Positions 14,516 to 24,014 of a DNA stretch of 64,000 nucleotides are shown here, in pieces. Location: assembly GCA_009711785.1 (NCBI GenBank), contig VENA01000040.1, positions 1 through 64,000 on the forward strand, read 5' to 3'. The notes beneath the pieces were generated by a model. It saw only the letters and a program-made list of their open reading frames with translations. It was not told where the DNA came from and did no database searches. The translations under genes and the position numbers were made by a program. This stretch comes from Bacillota bacterium (GTDB lineage: Bacteria; Bacillota; Clostridia; Tissierellales; MES13). Position 1 is the first letter of the stretch. The number at the start of each line of letters is the position of its first letter.

Positions 14516-15805
14516 TTGTCTATTGATGTAATAGAACAAAAAAAACTAAAGGAAGCTTTATATTTTAAAGAATTAGATAATGGTTTGAAAGTATATTTTA
14601 TTCCAAGAGAGGATTATACTAAACAATATGCTGTGTTTGCAACTAATTATGGTTCTAATGATAATAAATTTGTACCCTTAGGAGAAGAAGAACCAATTAC
14701 AGTACCTGAAGGTATAGCACATTTCCTTGAACATAAACTATTTGAAGAAAAGGAAGGGAATATATTTACTAAGTTCTCGGATTTAGGTTCTTATGTTAAT
14801 GCCTATACAAATTTCAATCAAACTGCCTACTTATTTTCATGTAGTGATAAATTTTATGAAAACTTAAAATTACTTGTTAAATTTGTACAAAATCCTTATT
14901 TCACCGATGAGAATGTTAATAAAGAAAAAGGCATAATAGAACAAGAAATAAAGATGTATGATGATAATCCTAATTGGAAGGTTTTCTTTAATTGTTTAAA
15001 GGCAATGTATGTAAATCATCCAATTAAAACAGATATTGCAGGTACAGTAGATAGTATAAAAAAGATAGATAAAGAAACATTATATAAGTGTTATAATACC
15101 TTTTATCATCCAAGTAATATGGTATTATTTATGGTTGGTAATATTGATTTTAATAAAGCATTAGATGTAGTTAAAGAAAATATACAAAGAGATATTAAAG
15201 AATTTCATGGAGATGTTGAAAAAATAACAGAAAAAGAACCTACTACTATTAATAAAAATATAATTGAAGAAAAGTTAAGTGTCTCTACTCCGTTATTTAA
15301 TATAGGATTTAAAGATATTGATTTAGGTTATACAGGTGATGAACTATTAAAAAAACAACTAACTACAAATATATTATTAGATATGTTATTTGGTGATAGT
15401 ACTAAGTTTTATCAAAGTATATATGATGAAGGTTTAATATCAGGTGATTTTGGAACTCAGTATATAGGGCATGAAAGTTATGGTCACTCTATCATTGCAG
15501 GAGAGTCAGATGAGCCTAAGAAAGTTTTAAAAAGGGTTAAAGACCATATTTTAGACCAAAGGGAATATGGATTGAATAAAGAGGCATTTAATAGAAATAA
15601 AAGAAAATTAATAGGATATTATTTAATGGACCTTAATTCAGTAGAATTTATAGCAAATAATTTCATCAAATACCACTTTAATAATACATCTATATTAAGT
15701 TATTTAGATATCTTAGAAAACATTAATTATAATGATGTAAAAGAACGTTTTGAGAACTTATTTGATTTAGATAGATTATCCATTTCTATAATATATCCTA
15801 TATAA
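14516..15805 (+). CDS. M16-family zinc peptidase (YmfH-like)
   Basis: 429 residues. The zinc-binding motif is HFLEH in GIAHFLEHKLFEE (about residues 68-80), with the downstream glutamate in KEKGIIEQEIKMYDDNPNW. It is likely the active subunit that pairs with the preceding inactive homologue. TTG start behind AAGGAGG. The stop at 15805 directly abuts the -35 box of the next promoter. Confidence 0.87.
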   Translation: MSIDVIEQKKLKEALYFKELDNGLKVYFIPREDYTKQYAVFATNYGSNDNKFVPLGEEEPITVPEGIAHFLEHKLFEEKEGNIFTKFSDLGSYVNAYTNFNQTAYLFSCSDKFYENLKLLVKFVQNPYFTDENVNKEKGIIEQEIKMYDDNPNWKVFFNCLKAMYVNHPIKTDIAGTVDSIKKIDKETLYKCYNTFYHPSNMVLFMVGNIDFNKALDVVKENIQRDIKEFHGDVEKITEKEPTTINKNIIEEKLSVSTPLFNIGFKDIDLGYTGDELLKKQLTTNILLDMLFGDSTKFYQSIYDEGLISGDFGTQYIGHESYGHSIIAGESDEPKKVLKRVKDHILDQREYGLNKEAFNRNKRKLIGYYLMDLNSVEFIANNFIKYHFNNTSILSYLDILENINYNDVKERFENLFDLDRLSISIIYPI

Positions 15806-15834
15806 TTGACTTAATGTTAAATTAGAAATATAAT
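15806..15834 (+). promoter_or_regulatory. Sigma-A promoter for lgt
   Basis: TTGACT (15806-15811), a 17-base spacer and TATAAT (15829-15834). Start expected near 15841. Confidence 0.75.
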
Positions 15835-15846
15835 ATTCTGTATGGA

Positions 15847-15870
15847 TAGCTACTAGCTTACTAGTAGCTA
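15847..15870 (+). promoter_or_regulatory. 5'-terminal hairpin of the lgt leader
   Basis: Perfect 10-bp stem TAGCTACTAG / CTAGTAGCTA with loop CTTA, about 6 bases after the predicted start and 15 bases before the ribosome site. It is likely an RNA-stabilising 5' hairpin, or an operator just downstream of the promoter. Confidence 0.6.
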
Positions 15871-15895
15871 AACTATTTTAAAGGAGGTTTTATAA

Positions 15896-16633
15896 TTGGA
15901 TCCAGTGGCTTTTGAAGTGTTTGGTATTTCTGTTAGGTGGTATGGAATATTAATCTCTCTTGGATTATTATTAGGTGCTTTAATAGCTTTAAGAGAGGCT
16001 AAGAGAATAGGATTTGACGATGAAAAACTTATAGATTTGTTAATATTTGCAGTTCCAGCTGCAATTATAGGAGCTAGATTATATTATGTAATATTTTCCT
16101 GGGATTATTATAAAGGGGATATTATGAAAATAATAAATATAAGAGGCGGAGGACTTGCTATACACGGAGGAATAATAGCCAGTGTACTTACTGCAATTAT
16201 ATTTTGTAAAATAAGAAAAATAAGTTTTTGGCAGATAGCAGATATAACTGCTCCAAGTATTATACTTGGCCAAGCAATAGGAAGATGGGGAAACTATATA
16301 AACAAAGAAGCTCATGGAGGTCCTACAGATTTACCATGGGGGATAATGGTGGAAGGTCAAAAGGTTCATCCAACTTTTTTATATGAATCATTATGGAATT
16401 TTTTAGTTTTTATATTTTTATTATGGTATAGAAAAAATAAAGTTAAGGTAAAGGGAGAAGTTTTTTTATTATATCTTATTTTATATTCCGCAGCGAGATT
16501 TTTCATAGAAGGATTAAGAACAGATAGTTTAATGTTTGGTGGTTTTAGAGTTGCTCAGTTAATAAGTATAGCAATAATAATAGGCTCAATTCTTGTATTT
16601 AGTTTAAAAAGAAAAGGCAAGAAAAATGTATAA
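15896..16633 (+). CDS. lgt: Prolipoprotein diacylglyceryl transferase
   Basis: Lgt moves diacylglycerol from phosphatidylglycerol onto the lipobox cysteine of prolipoproteins, including PstS and the YhcN-type protein in this window. The 245 residues form seven membrane helices. Family motifs are RWYGILISLG near the N-terminus, GGLAIHGGI with the essential histidine, and the Lgt signature GRWGNYINKEAHGG. It starts at a TTG behind AAAGGAGG. Confidence 0.96.
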   Translation: MDPVAFEVFGISVRWYGILISLGLLLGALIALREAKRIGFDDEKLIDLLIFAVPAAIIGARLYYVIFSWDYYKGDIMKIINIRGGGLAIHGGIIASVLTAIIFCKIRKISFWQIADITAPSIILGQAIGRWGNYINKEAHGGPTDLPWGIMVEGQKVHPTFLYESLWNFLVFIFLLWYRKNKVKVKGEVFLLYLILYSAARFFIEGLRTDSLMFGGFRVAQLISIAIIIGSILVFSLKRKGKKNV

Positions 16634-16749
16634 AAAGATATTTTTTTCTGTTTAATACAACAATAGGAGAAAATTGAAATTATTAGCAGAAAAATGAAGA
16701 TATATTATGTCTAATTAGAAATATAAGTGTAAATGCAACCACAGGGAAA

Positions 16750-16784
16750 TTGACATATTTTGTATTCTGGATGTAAAATATAAT
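16750..16784 (+). promoter_or_regulatory. Possible promoter of the spo0E-type gene (atypical spacing)
   Basis: TTGACA (16750-16755) and TATAAT (16779-16784) are perfect hexamers but 23 bases apart, far from the usual 17, so an activator would be needed or only the -10 box is real. Confidence 0.35.
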
Positions 16785-16809
16785 CACTTTTAAAAAGGAA
16801 GGTGATGTT

Positions 16810-16971
16810 GTGACGTTATTAGAAAAAATTGATTTATTAAGGGACAAGCTTAATAAATCAATAAGCGACAATAATAGTTATGAAAAAATTTATAATCTAA
16901 GTATAGATTTAGACAAATTAATTACTCTTTATTATCAGGGCTCAGATTGTGAAGAAATAAAAAGTATATAA
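16810..16971 (+). CDS. Spo0E-like aspartyl-phosphate phosphatase (53 aa)
   Basis: Small two-helix phosphatases of this family remove phosphate from Spo0A and so delay sporulation. The frame GTG-ACG-TTA at 16810 encodes 53 residues with the family motif LSIDLDKLITLYY (30-42), matching the SxxLDxLI signature, after a first amphipathic helix LLEKIDLLRDKLNKSI. The ribosome site is AAGGAAGGTGA. A stretch of about 70 bases and a terminator follow. It is easily missed because of its size and GTG start. Confidence 0.8.
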   Translation: MTLLEKIDLLRDKLNKSISDNNSYEKIYNLSIDLDKLITLYYQGSDCEEIKSI

Positions 16972-17043
16972 AATAAATAAGAAAAAACCACTTTCCTTAT
17001 TTAAAATAAACCACAATTCACCACAAATTAAATTATATATTAG

Positions 17044-17070
17044 TACACGCATTTTTGCGTGTATTTTTTT
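17044..17070 (+). terminator. Intrinsic terminator after the spo0E-type gene
   Basis: Stem TACACGCA (17044-17051) / TGCGTGTA (17056-17063), then seven T. Confidence 0.88.
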
Positions 17071-17263
17071 ATGGGATAAAGCACCACCATATAGAGAGTA
17101 TTAATTAAACATTTTTATAATTAAAAATTTTTTTAATTATTATATGGTTCAAATGGCTAGGTTTACTGCTGTTAACAATAGGACTAGGGTCTTATAGCAA
17201 TATATATATAATTTTTTTTTAGTATATAGAAGGAATTTAAAAATACTTATAGAATTAGTTAGT
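17071..17263 (+). other. Untranslated stretch before mraZ
   Basis: AT-rich, with no coding frame I would support. It contains an A/T palindrome around 17117-17140 and TATAAT-like sequences near 17206-17214, either of which may belong to the mraZ promoter; no convincing -35 box is visible. Confidence 0.4.
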
Positions 17264-17287
17264 GTGGTTTAAAGTGGTAGGAAGTGG
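17264..17287 (+). promoter_or_regulatory. MraZ operator boxes upstream of mraZ
   Basis: GTGG recurs at 17264, 17274 and 17284, exactly 10 bases apart, in the context AAGTGG. Direct repeats with one-turn spacing are the known recognition pattern of the MraZ autorepressor. Further GTGG copies lie at 17305 and 17312 nearer the start. Confidence 0.75.
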
Positions 17288-17319
17288 GGGAGGATTACCT
17301 CCAAGTGGGGTGTGGTGTA

Positions 17320-17751
17320 ATGTTTATTGGTGAATATCAACATTCTGTAGATAAAAAAGGAAGAGTTATAATTCCGGCTAAGTTTAGAGAAAAATTAGGG
17401 GAAACCTTTATAATGACTAAGGGCTTAGATAACTGTCTCTTTATATACCCGATGGATGAATGGAAAATATTAGAACAAAAATTAAAAACATTACCACTTA
17501 CTAGAAAGGATGCTAGGGCATTTGTAAGATTTTTCTTTTCTGGTGCTAGTGAATGTCAGCTAGATAAACAAGGAAGAATATTAATACCTAGTAATTTAAG
17601 AAATCATGCAGAAATTTTAAAGGATTCTGTTATTATTGGTGTTTCTAATAGAGTTGAAGTATGGAGTAAGGAAAAATGGGAATTATATAATGATGATGAT
17701 GATTTAAGTTATGAAAATATAGCGGAAAAAATGGCAGAATTAGGTATATAA
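17320..17751 (+). CDS. mraZ: Transcriptional regulator MraZ
   Basis: MraZ is a ring-forming SpoVT-AbrB-type DNA-binding protein that represses its own division/cell-wall operon. The 143 residues contain two such domains, marked by [13 protein letters not shown] and [13 protein letters not shown]. The N-terminus [11 protein letters not shown] fits the family and fixes the start at ATG 17320; an in-frame GTG at 17284 would add 12 unrelated residues and overlap the operator. It is first in the division cluster and 21 bases from rsmH. Confidence 0.95.
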   Translation: MFIGEYQHSVDKKGRVIIPAKFREKLGETFIMTKGLDNCLFIYPMDEWKILEQKLKTLPLTRKDARAFVRFFFSGASECQLDKQGRILIPSNLRNHAEILKDSVIIGVSNRVEVWSKEKWELYNDDDDLSYENIAEKMAELGI

Positions 17752-17772
17752 AAATAATTTGAGGTGAATATT

Positions 17773-18705
17773 TTGGATTTTGAACATGTTTCAGTTTTAT
17801 TAAATGAATCTTTGGATGGATTAAAAATAAAAAAAGATGGTATATACGTGGATGGAACTCTAGGTGGTGCAGGCCACTCTAAGGAAATAGTAAAAAAATT
17901 AGAAAATGGAAAATTGATAGGAATAGATCAAGATTTGAATGCAATAGAAAAAGCAAAAAAAGAGCTTAAGGGTTATGAAGATAAGAACATCATAGTTCAT
18001 AATAATTTTAAAAATATTAAACAAGTGCTAAAGGAATTAAATATAGATAAGGTAGATGGTATTTTATTAGATCTTGGAGTTTCATCCCATCAGCTTGATG
18101 TTGCTGAAAGGGGTTTTTCTTATAATAAAGAAGCTAGATTAGATATGAGAATGGATAAAACACAGGAAATGTCTGCTTGGAATGTTGTTAATGAATACTC
18201 AAAGGAAGCTTTAGAAAAAATTATTAAAGATTATGGAGAAGAAAGATGGGCTAGTAGAATTGCTGAATTTATAGTTAATGAAAGATTAAAAGAAACAATC
18301 GATACAACTATAGACTTAGTGGATGTAATTAAAAAAGCAGTACCAAAGGGAGTAAGAAGAGAAGGTCCCCATCCAGGAAAAAGAACATTTCAAGCTATAA
18401 GAATAGAAGTTAATCAGGAATTGGAAATATTGAAAAGAGCGATTATTGATATGGTTGATGTATTAAAACCTAAAGGTAGAATTAGTATAATTACCTTTCA
18501 TTCATTAGAGGATAGAATAGTAAAAAATACTTTTAAATATTTAAGAAAAGATTGCGTATGTCCTAAGGAATTCCCTATTTGTAAATGTGATAAAGAAAGG
18601 GAGATAAAAATAATAACTAGAAAGCCTATAGAACCATCAGAAGAAGAAACTAGTGAAAACAAAAGGTCTAGAAGTGCAAAATTAAGAATAGCAGAAAAAG
18701 TTTAA
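17773..18705 (+). CDS. rsmH: 16S rRNA (cytosine-1402 N4) methyltransferase RsmH (MraW)
   Basis: Methylates C1402 in the ribosomal decoding centre using S-adenosylmethionine. SAM-binding motif [11 protein letters not shown] near the N-terminus, [15 protein letters not shown] in the middle, and [13 protein letters not shown] near the C-terminus. About 310 residues, the usual size. I start at TTG 17773, 6 bases after GAGGTGA, giving the typical [12 protein letters not shown]; the GTG at 17764 lies inside that ribosome site. Confidence 0.95.
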   Translation: MDFEHVSVLLNESLDGLKIKKDGIYVDGTLGGAGHSKEIVKKLENGKLIGIDQDLNAIEKAKKELKGYEDKNIIVHNNFKNIKQVLKELNIDKVDGILLDLGVSSHQLDVAERGFSYNKEARLDMRMDKTQEMSAWNVVNEYSKEALEKIIKDYGEERWASRIAEFIVNERLKETIDTTIDLVDVIKKAVPKGVRREGPHPGKRTFQAIRIEVNQELEILKRAIIDMVDVLKPKGRISIITFHSLEDRIVKNTFKYLRKDCVCPKEFPICKCDKEREIKIITRKPIEPSEEETSENKRSRSAKLRIAEKV

Positions 18706-18735
18706 AGTTCTAAAAACAAAGGGGAGTGAATAAAA

Positions 18736-19194
18736 TTGTTAGTAGCGAAAAAGGAAATTAAAACTTACAGAGATTATGATTCTGATAAGGTAAATAGAAA
18801 ACCTAAAAGAAAAACTAAAAAACCAAAATATAAACTTAAAATTTTCTTTTGTGCTACTATTGGACTTGGAATATGCATTGGGATTTTATTAAGGTATGCA
18901 TATATAACAGAAATAAAATATAGTTTATTAGAATCAGAGAACCAAATAGTAGAATTAAAAGAAAAAAAACAAAAATTATCACTCCGTTTAGAAGAAGTTA
19001 AAGAATCAAAAAACATAGAAAAAAGGGCCATGAATGAATTAGGTATGGTTTATCCTGATGATGATCAAATAGTATATGTTAATGTTACTAAAATAAACAA
19101 TGAAGATATATATACTAGTAATAATAAAAACTTCTTTTTAAAATTTTTTAGAAATACCTTTGCAAAGATAATAAATATATTTGACGTCTTTTAA
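18736..19194 (+). CDS. ftsL: Cell-division protein FtsL
   Basis: A 152-residue bitopic protein: a very basic cytoplasmic N-terminus (RKPKRKTKKPKYKLK), one membrane helix at about 37-56, then a coiled coil (ESENQIVELKEKKQKLSLRLEEVKE) that would pair with a FtsB/DivIC partner, followed by the conserved AMNELGMVYP segment. The position between rsmH and the class B PBP is diagnostic. TTG start behind GGGGAGTG. The C-terminal 40 residues are weakly conserved. Confidence 0.85.
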   Translation: MLVAKKEIKTYRDYDSDKVNRKPKRKTKKPKYKLKIFFCATIGLGICIGILLRYAYITEIKYSLLESENQIVELKEKKQKLSLRLEEVKESKNIEKRAMNELGMVYPDDDQIVYVNVTKINNEDIYTSNNKNFFLKFFRNTFAKIINIFDVF

Positions 19195-19206
19195 GGGGGA
19201 AATAAT

Positions 19207-21420
19207 GTGTCATCTCCAACTGTGTCTACAAAAAAGAGATTAATATTGATGTTGTTTGTGGTTTCTATAGCAATGTTTGCTTTAATAGGAAGAATTGGTT
19301 ATTTTCAAATAGTACGAGGTGACGAATTAAAAAGAAGAGCCTTAGAACAATGGACAAGAGATATACCTATTGAGCCTAAGAGAGGTATAATTTATGATAG
19401 AAATGGAAAGAAATTAGCTATAAGTGTGAGTACAGATACAGTTTGGTGTAATCCAGCTGAAATTAATAAAAAGAAAGCTAAAGATATAGCTAAAGATCTT
19501 TCAAACATTTTAGAAATTGACCAAGATATTTTATATAAAAAGATAACTAAAAGACAAAGTTCAACGTTAATAAAAAGATGGATTGAAAAAGAAGAGGCTG
19601 ATAAGATAAGAAATTTAAATATTAGAGGAATAGAAGTTGTAAGTGATAATAAAAGATATTATCCTTTAGGTAATTTTGCATCCCATATACTAGGTTTTAC
19701 TAATGTTGATAATGAAGGTCAATATGGTGTTGAGAAGACATATAATAAATACCTAACAGGAATTCCTGGAAGATGGATAAAAACAGTAGATGGAAGGCAA
19801 AAGGAATTACCATATAATAATGAAAAAATATATGAACCTGAGGATGGTTTAGGCGTTGTATTAACTTTAGATGAAACCATACAACATTTTGCAGAAAAAT
19901 CTGCTTTAGAAGCTTTAGTAAAAAATAAAGCTAAAAATGTTTCAATAATTGTTATGCAACCGAAAACAGGGGATATATTAGCACTAGCAAATAAACCGGA
20001 TTATGACCCTAATGACAAGACTAAATTGCTATTTGACCCTAAAACACCATGGATGCCGTTAAATGAACAGGAGATGAAATATTGGGAAGATGTTCCTTGG
20101 AATCAAAAAGAGAAATTAGTTTATGATAGTTGGAGAAACTTCCCTGTAAATGATTTCTATGAACCTGGATCTACATTTAAAATTATCACAGCGGCGGCTG
20201 GATTAGAAGAAAATGTAGTTTCACCAGATAGTCAATTTTATTGTGATGGTTATGTTCAACAGGTAAAGGGAGCAAGAATTAAATGCTGGAGATATTATAA
20301 TCCCCATGGAAGTCAAAGTTTTGTTGAGGGAGCACAAAATTCTTGTAATGAGGTCTTTGTTGAAGTAGGATTGAGATTAGGTCAAGAAAAAATGTATAAG
20401 TATGTAAAAGGATTTGGGTTTGGAGAAAAAACCGGTATAGATTTAACAGGGGAAGCTTCCGGTATAGTTAATAGTCCTGAAAATATGAGAGAAGTTAATT
20501 TAGCAACTGTTTCTTTTGGGCAAGGAATCTCTGTTACTCCGTTACAGCTTATAACAGGGGTTTCAGCGGTAGCTAATGGTGGAAATTTAATGGAACCTAG
20601 AATAGTAAAACAATTAGTTGATAATAAAGGAAATGTAAAAAAGACCTTTGAGCCTAAGAAAAAAAGAAGAGTTATATCAGAAGAGACTTCTGATACTTTG
20701 CTAAATATATTAGAATCTGTAGTGTCGGAAGGAACAGGTAAGAAAGCCTATGTAAGAGGCTATAAAGTAGGAGGTAAAACTGGTACAGCACAAAAGGTTA
20801 TAGATGGAAGATATGCTAGTGGAAAGTATATCGCATCTTTCATGGCTGTTGCACCTACTGATGATCCAGAGATAGCAGTACTAGTTGTTATAGATGAACC
20901 AAGTAATGGAATATATTATGGTGGACAAATAGCAGCACCTGTTGCAGGTCAAGTTATAAAGGATAGCCTTAATTATTTAAATATTAAACCAGATTTTAAA
21001 GAAAGTAAAGATAATAATGAATCGACAGGATATGTAGTTATCCCTGATGTTAGAAATAAAACCATAACTGAAGCAGGAAAAATTTTATCACAGTTAGGAT
21101 TAGAATATAGTACAGAAACTTTAGATGTACAAAAGAATACTATTATTATAGATCAAGTTCCATTTCCAGGAACTAAGGTTAAAAGAGGTTCTATGATAGA
21201 TCTTTTTGTTAATACTAAATATGAAAGGGATAATACTGTTATAGTACCTAACCTTACTGGTAAAAATTATAAAGAGGTCACTAACATGTTAGATAATTTA
21301 AGTTTAAGATATAAACTAGAAGGTGAAGGAATCGTTACAAATCAAAAACCAAACGCAGGTACAAAGGTAGATTATAATTCTCTTATAGAAGTAAAATTTG
21401 ATAATGCTAATCATGATTAA
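19207..21420 (+). CDS. spoVD: Class B penicillin-binding protein with two PASTA domains (SpoVD/FtsI type)
   Basis: Transpeptidase for septal or spore-cortex peptidoglycan. One N-terminal membrane anchor (13-34), PBP dimerisation domain (about 50-220), transpeptidase with S322-TFK (SxxK), SCN 379-381 and KTGT 524-527, then two PASTA domains at about 607-672 and 676-737. At 737 residues it is longer than B. subtilis SpoVD, which has one PASTA domain. No second class B PBP is present in the cluster, so it may serve both division and sporulation. GTG start behind AGGGGG. Confidence 0.9.
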   Translation: MSSPTVSTKKRLILMLFVVSIAMFALIGRIGYFQIVRGDELKRRALEQWTRDIPIEPKRGIIYDRNGKKLAISVSTDTVWCNPAEINKKKAKDIAKDLSNILEIDQDILYKKITKRQSSTLIKRWIEKEEADKIRNLNIRGIEVVSDNKRYYPLGNFASHILGFTNVDNEGQYGVEKTYNKYLTGIPGRWIKTVDGRQKELPYNNEKIYEPEDGLGVVLTLDETIQHFAEKSALEALVKNKAKNVSIIVMQPKTGDILALANKPDYDPNDKTKLLFDPKTPWMPLNEQEMKYWEDVPWNQKEKLVYDSWRNFPVNDFYEPGSTFKIITAAAGLEENVVSPDSQFYCDGYVQQVKGARIKCWRYYNPHGSQSFVEGAQNSCNEVFVEVGLRLGQEKMYKYVKGFGFGEKTGIDLTGEASGIVNSPENMREVNLATVSFGQGISVTPLQLITGVSAVANGGNLMEPRIVKQLVDNKGNVKKTFEPKKKRRVISEETSDTLLNILESVVSEGTGKKAYVRGYKVGGKTGTAQKVIDGRYASGKYIASFMAVAPTDDPEIAVLVVIDEPSNGIYYGGQIAAPVAGQVIKDSLNYLNIKPDFKESKDNNESTGYVVIPDVRNKTITEAGKILSQLGLEYSTETLDVQKNTIIIDQVPFPGTKVKRGSMIDLFVNTKYERDNTVIVPNLTGKNYKEVTNMLDNLSLRYKLEGEGIVTNQKPNAGTKVDYNSLIEVKFDNANHD

Positions 21421-21421
21421 C

Positions 21422-21460
21422 AAAAGGTAACTTCTGACTTAAAGTTGGAAGTTGCCTTTT
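21422..21460 (+). terminator. Terminator-like hairpin between spoVD and murE
   Basis: Stem AAAAGGTAACTTC (21422-21434) with GAAGTTGCCTTTT (21448-21460, one G-U pair). The T run is only the four bases of the stem, so termination may be partial. Confidence 0.6.
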
Positions 21461-21522
21461 AAAAAGTGTATTTGTTGTGATATTATCAATAGGGAAGATA
21501 AAACATTTGTGAGGTGTAGTAT

Positions 21523-22986
21523 ATGAAATTAAATAAATTGATAGATTCATTTAATCCAGAATATATAAAGGGAGAAAAAGATATAGATATTAGAAATATT
21601 TATTATGATTCTAGAAAAGTAACTGACAATTCTATATTTATAGCAATAAAGGGTTTTAAGGTTGATGGACATGATTTTATTAAAGAAGCAATTAATAAAG
21701 GAGCTAAAGCAATAATTATTGAGAGAGATATTGAAATTAAAAATGATGATATAACATTGATTAAAGTAAAGGATTCAAGAAAAGCTTTAGCAAAAGTATC
21801 ATCGAAATTTTATGATGATCCATCAAAAAAAATAGAGTTAATAGGTATAACTGGAACTAATGGTAAAACAACAACAACTTACTTAATAAAATCAATTTTA
21901 GAACAGGCGAAAAAAAATATTGGCCTAATTGGTACCATAGGCAATATAATAGATGGTAAGATTACTAAATCTAATAATACAACTCCAGAATCCCTAGATT
22001 TACAAAAGGCTTTTTACTCCATGGAAAAAAATAAAAAAGATAGTTGTATAATGGAGGTATCATCACATTCATTAGAATTACAAAGAGTTGAGGACTGTGA
22101 GTTTAACATAGGAGTTTTTACAAATTTAACTCCCGAGCATTTAGATTTACATAAAACAATAGATAATTATTTAGAGGCTAAAATCAAACTTTTTTATAAA
22201 ACAAAAAATTATAATGTTATAAATATAGATGACGTATACGGAGATAGGATTATTAATGAAATAAAGGGGCTAAAAACTAAGCTATTAACCTTTGGAATCG
22301 ATAAAGATGCAATGATAAGTGCAAAGGATATTAAAATAAAAGCAAATGGAGTAAGTTTTTGTTTGATTACACCAAAAGGGTCAATAAATATAACTATGAA
22401 AATACCAGGGAAATTTAGTGTATATAATGGATTAGCTGCAGCAGCTAGTTGTTATGCTTTAGGTATTGATTTAAATACAATTAAAAAAGGCTTAGAAAAT
22501 GTTAGAGGAGTTAAAGGTAGATTTGAAGTTGTTCCTACAAATAAAGATTTTAATGTTATTATTGATTATGCCCATACACCCGATGGTTATGAAAAAATAT
22601 TAGAGACTGTAAATGAATTTGCAGAGGGTAGAAAAATAATCATATTTGGTTGTGGTGGTGATAGAGATAAAACTAAAAGACCAATAATGGGGGAAATAGC
22701 AGCTAAAAATACCGATCTTTGTATAGTAACAACCGATAATCCAAGATCTGAAGATCCAAAAAAGATAATGAAAGATATTGTTAAAGGAATAGAAAAAGTG
22801 AGTGGAAATTATATAACAATTGAAAGCAGAAAAGATGCTATAAAGTATGCAATAGAAAACCATAAAGCAAAGGATGTAATACTTTTAGTAGGAAAAGGAC
22901 ATGAAACTTATCAAATAATTGGTGAAAATGTATATCCTTTTAATGAAAGAGAAATTGTTTTAGATATATTAAAATCTCTAGAATAG
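21523..22986 (+). CDS. murE: UDP-MurNAc-tripeptide ligase MurE (meso-DAP type)
   Basis: Adds the third residue to the cytoplasmic peptidoglycan precursor. ATP-binding motif GTNGKTTTT at 111-119, the carbamylated-lysine region after EVSSHSLELQRV, and the substrate-specificity motif DNPR in TTDNPRSEDP, which marks meso-diaminopimelate rather than lysine enzymes. 487 residues, normal. Starts at ATG behind GAGGTG. Confidence 0.95.
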   Translation: MKLNKLIDSFNPEYIKGEKDIDIRNIYYDSRKVTDNSIFIAIKGFKVDGHDFIKEAINKGAKAIIIERDIEIKNDDITLIKVKDSRKALAKVSSKFYDDPSKKIELIGITGTNGKTTTTYLIKSILEQAKKNIGLIGTIGNIIDGKITKSNNTTPESLDLQKAFYSMEKNKKDSCIMEVSSHSLELQRVEDCEFNIGVFTNLTPEHLDLHKTIDNYLEAKIKLFYKTKNYNVINIDDVYGDRIINEIKGLKTKLLTFGIDKDAMISAKDIKIKANGVSFCLITPKGSINITMKIPGKFSVYNGLAAAASCYALGIDLNTIKKGLENVRGVKGRFEVVPTNKDFNVIIDYAHTPDGYEKILETVNEFAEGRKIIIFGCGGDRDKTKRPIMGEIAAKNTDLCIVTTDNPRSEDPKKIMKDIVKGIEKVSGNYITIESRKDAIKYAIENHKAKDVILLVGKGHETYQIIGENVYPFNEREIVLDILKSLE

Positions 22987-23025
22987 CTTAAATAATGACT
23001 TAATAAACATGAGAGGAGAAAAATT

Positions 23026-24000
23026 ATGATAGATATTAAAGATATAATAAGAGTGATAGTTATATCTTTCGGGATTACAATTATTTTAGGACCAATTATA
23101 ATACCACTTTTAAAAAGACTTAAGGTTGGCCAAAATATTAGACAAGAAGGACCAAAAACTCATTTGAAGAAAAGCGGGACCCCTACTATGGGAGGTATAA
23201 TGATATTAGCAGCAGTTTTGATTACAACGCTAACATCTGGTGTATTAAATAAAGATTTATTCGTTTTATTAGGGGCTACTTTTGCCTTTGGAATAATTGG
23301 TTTTGTAGATGATTTTATTAAAGTTGTTTTAAAAAGGTCTTTAGGTTTAAGAGCATATCAAAAGCTAGTAGCTCAAATTTCAGTTGCTGTTATTTTAGCT
23401 TTATATCAATCAAACATTTCAGCTTTTGGAACTAAAATAATTATCCCTTTTATGGATAATGTACTTTTAGATTTAGGACCTTTGTATGTACCATTTATAG
23501 CCTTTGTAGTTGTAGCTACGGTAAATAGTGTAAATTTAACAGATGGTGTTGATGGATTAGCATCTGGAGTTACATTAATTGTCTTATCTTTCTTTAGTTT
23601 AATATCTTTAAAATTAGGTGCAACTACAATAGCTATATTTTCAGCAGCCCTTGCTGGAAGCTGTTTTGGGTTTTTAAAACATAATGCACATCCAGCAAAG
23701 GTTTTTATGGGGGATACAGGTTCTCTAGCCTTAGGAGGAGCTGTAGCGACAATTGCAATTTTATTAAATATATCCCTTATTATACCCATAGTTGGAGGAA
23801 TATATTTTGCTGAAGCATTATCAGTTATTTTACAGGTTACTTCTTTTAAACTTACGGGCAAAAGAATACTAAAAATGAGTCCTTTGCATCATCATTATGA
23901 ATTGAAAGGTTGGAAAGAGACAAGAGTAGTAACGACCTTTTGGTTAACTACAGTTGTTTTATGTTTTGTAGGGATTTATGCATTGAGATATTTTATATAA
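23026..24000 (+). CDS. mraY: Phospho-MurNAc-pentapeptide translocase MraY
   Basis: Forms lipid I by moving phospho-MurNAc-pentapeptide onto undecaprenyl phosphate in the membrane. 324 residues in about ten helices, with the paired aspartates in GFVDDFIKV, the NSVNLTDGVDGLASG motif, FMGDTGSLALGG and the C-terminal HHHYELKGW cluster. Fifteen bases separate it from murD. Confidence 0.96.
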   Translation: MIDIKDIIRVIVISFGITIILGPIIIPLLKRLKVGQNIRQEGPKTHLKKSGTPTMGGIMILAAVLITTLTSGVLNKDLFVLLGATFAFGIIGFVDDFIKVVLKRSLGLRAYQKLVAQISVAVILALYQSNISAFGTKIIIPFMDNVLLDLGPLYVPFIAFVVVATVNSVNLTDGVDGLASGVTLIVLSFFSLISLKLGATTIAIFSAALAGSCFGFLKHNAHPAKVFMGDTGSLALGGAVATIAILLNISLIIPIVGGIYFAEALSVILQVTSFKLTGKRILKMSPLHHHYELKGWKETRVVTTFWLTTVVLCFVGIYALRYFI

Positions 24001-24014
24001 AGTAGGTGAAATTA

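Noticed and set aside
23406..23861. 151-codon minus-strand ORF opposite mraY
   Set aside because: Opposite a conserved membrane protein gene, without ribosome site or recognisable domain.
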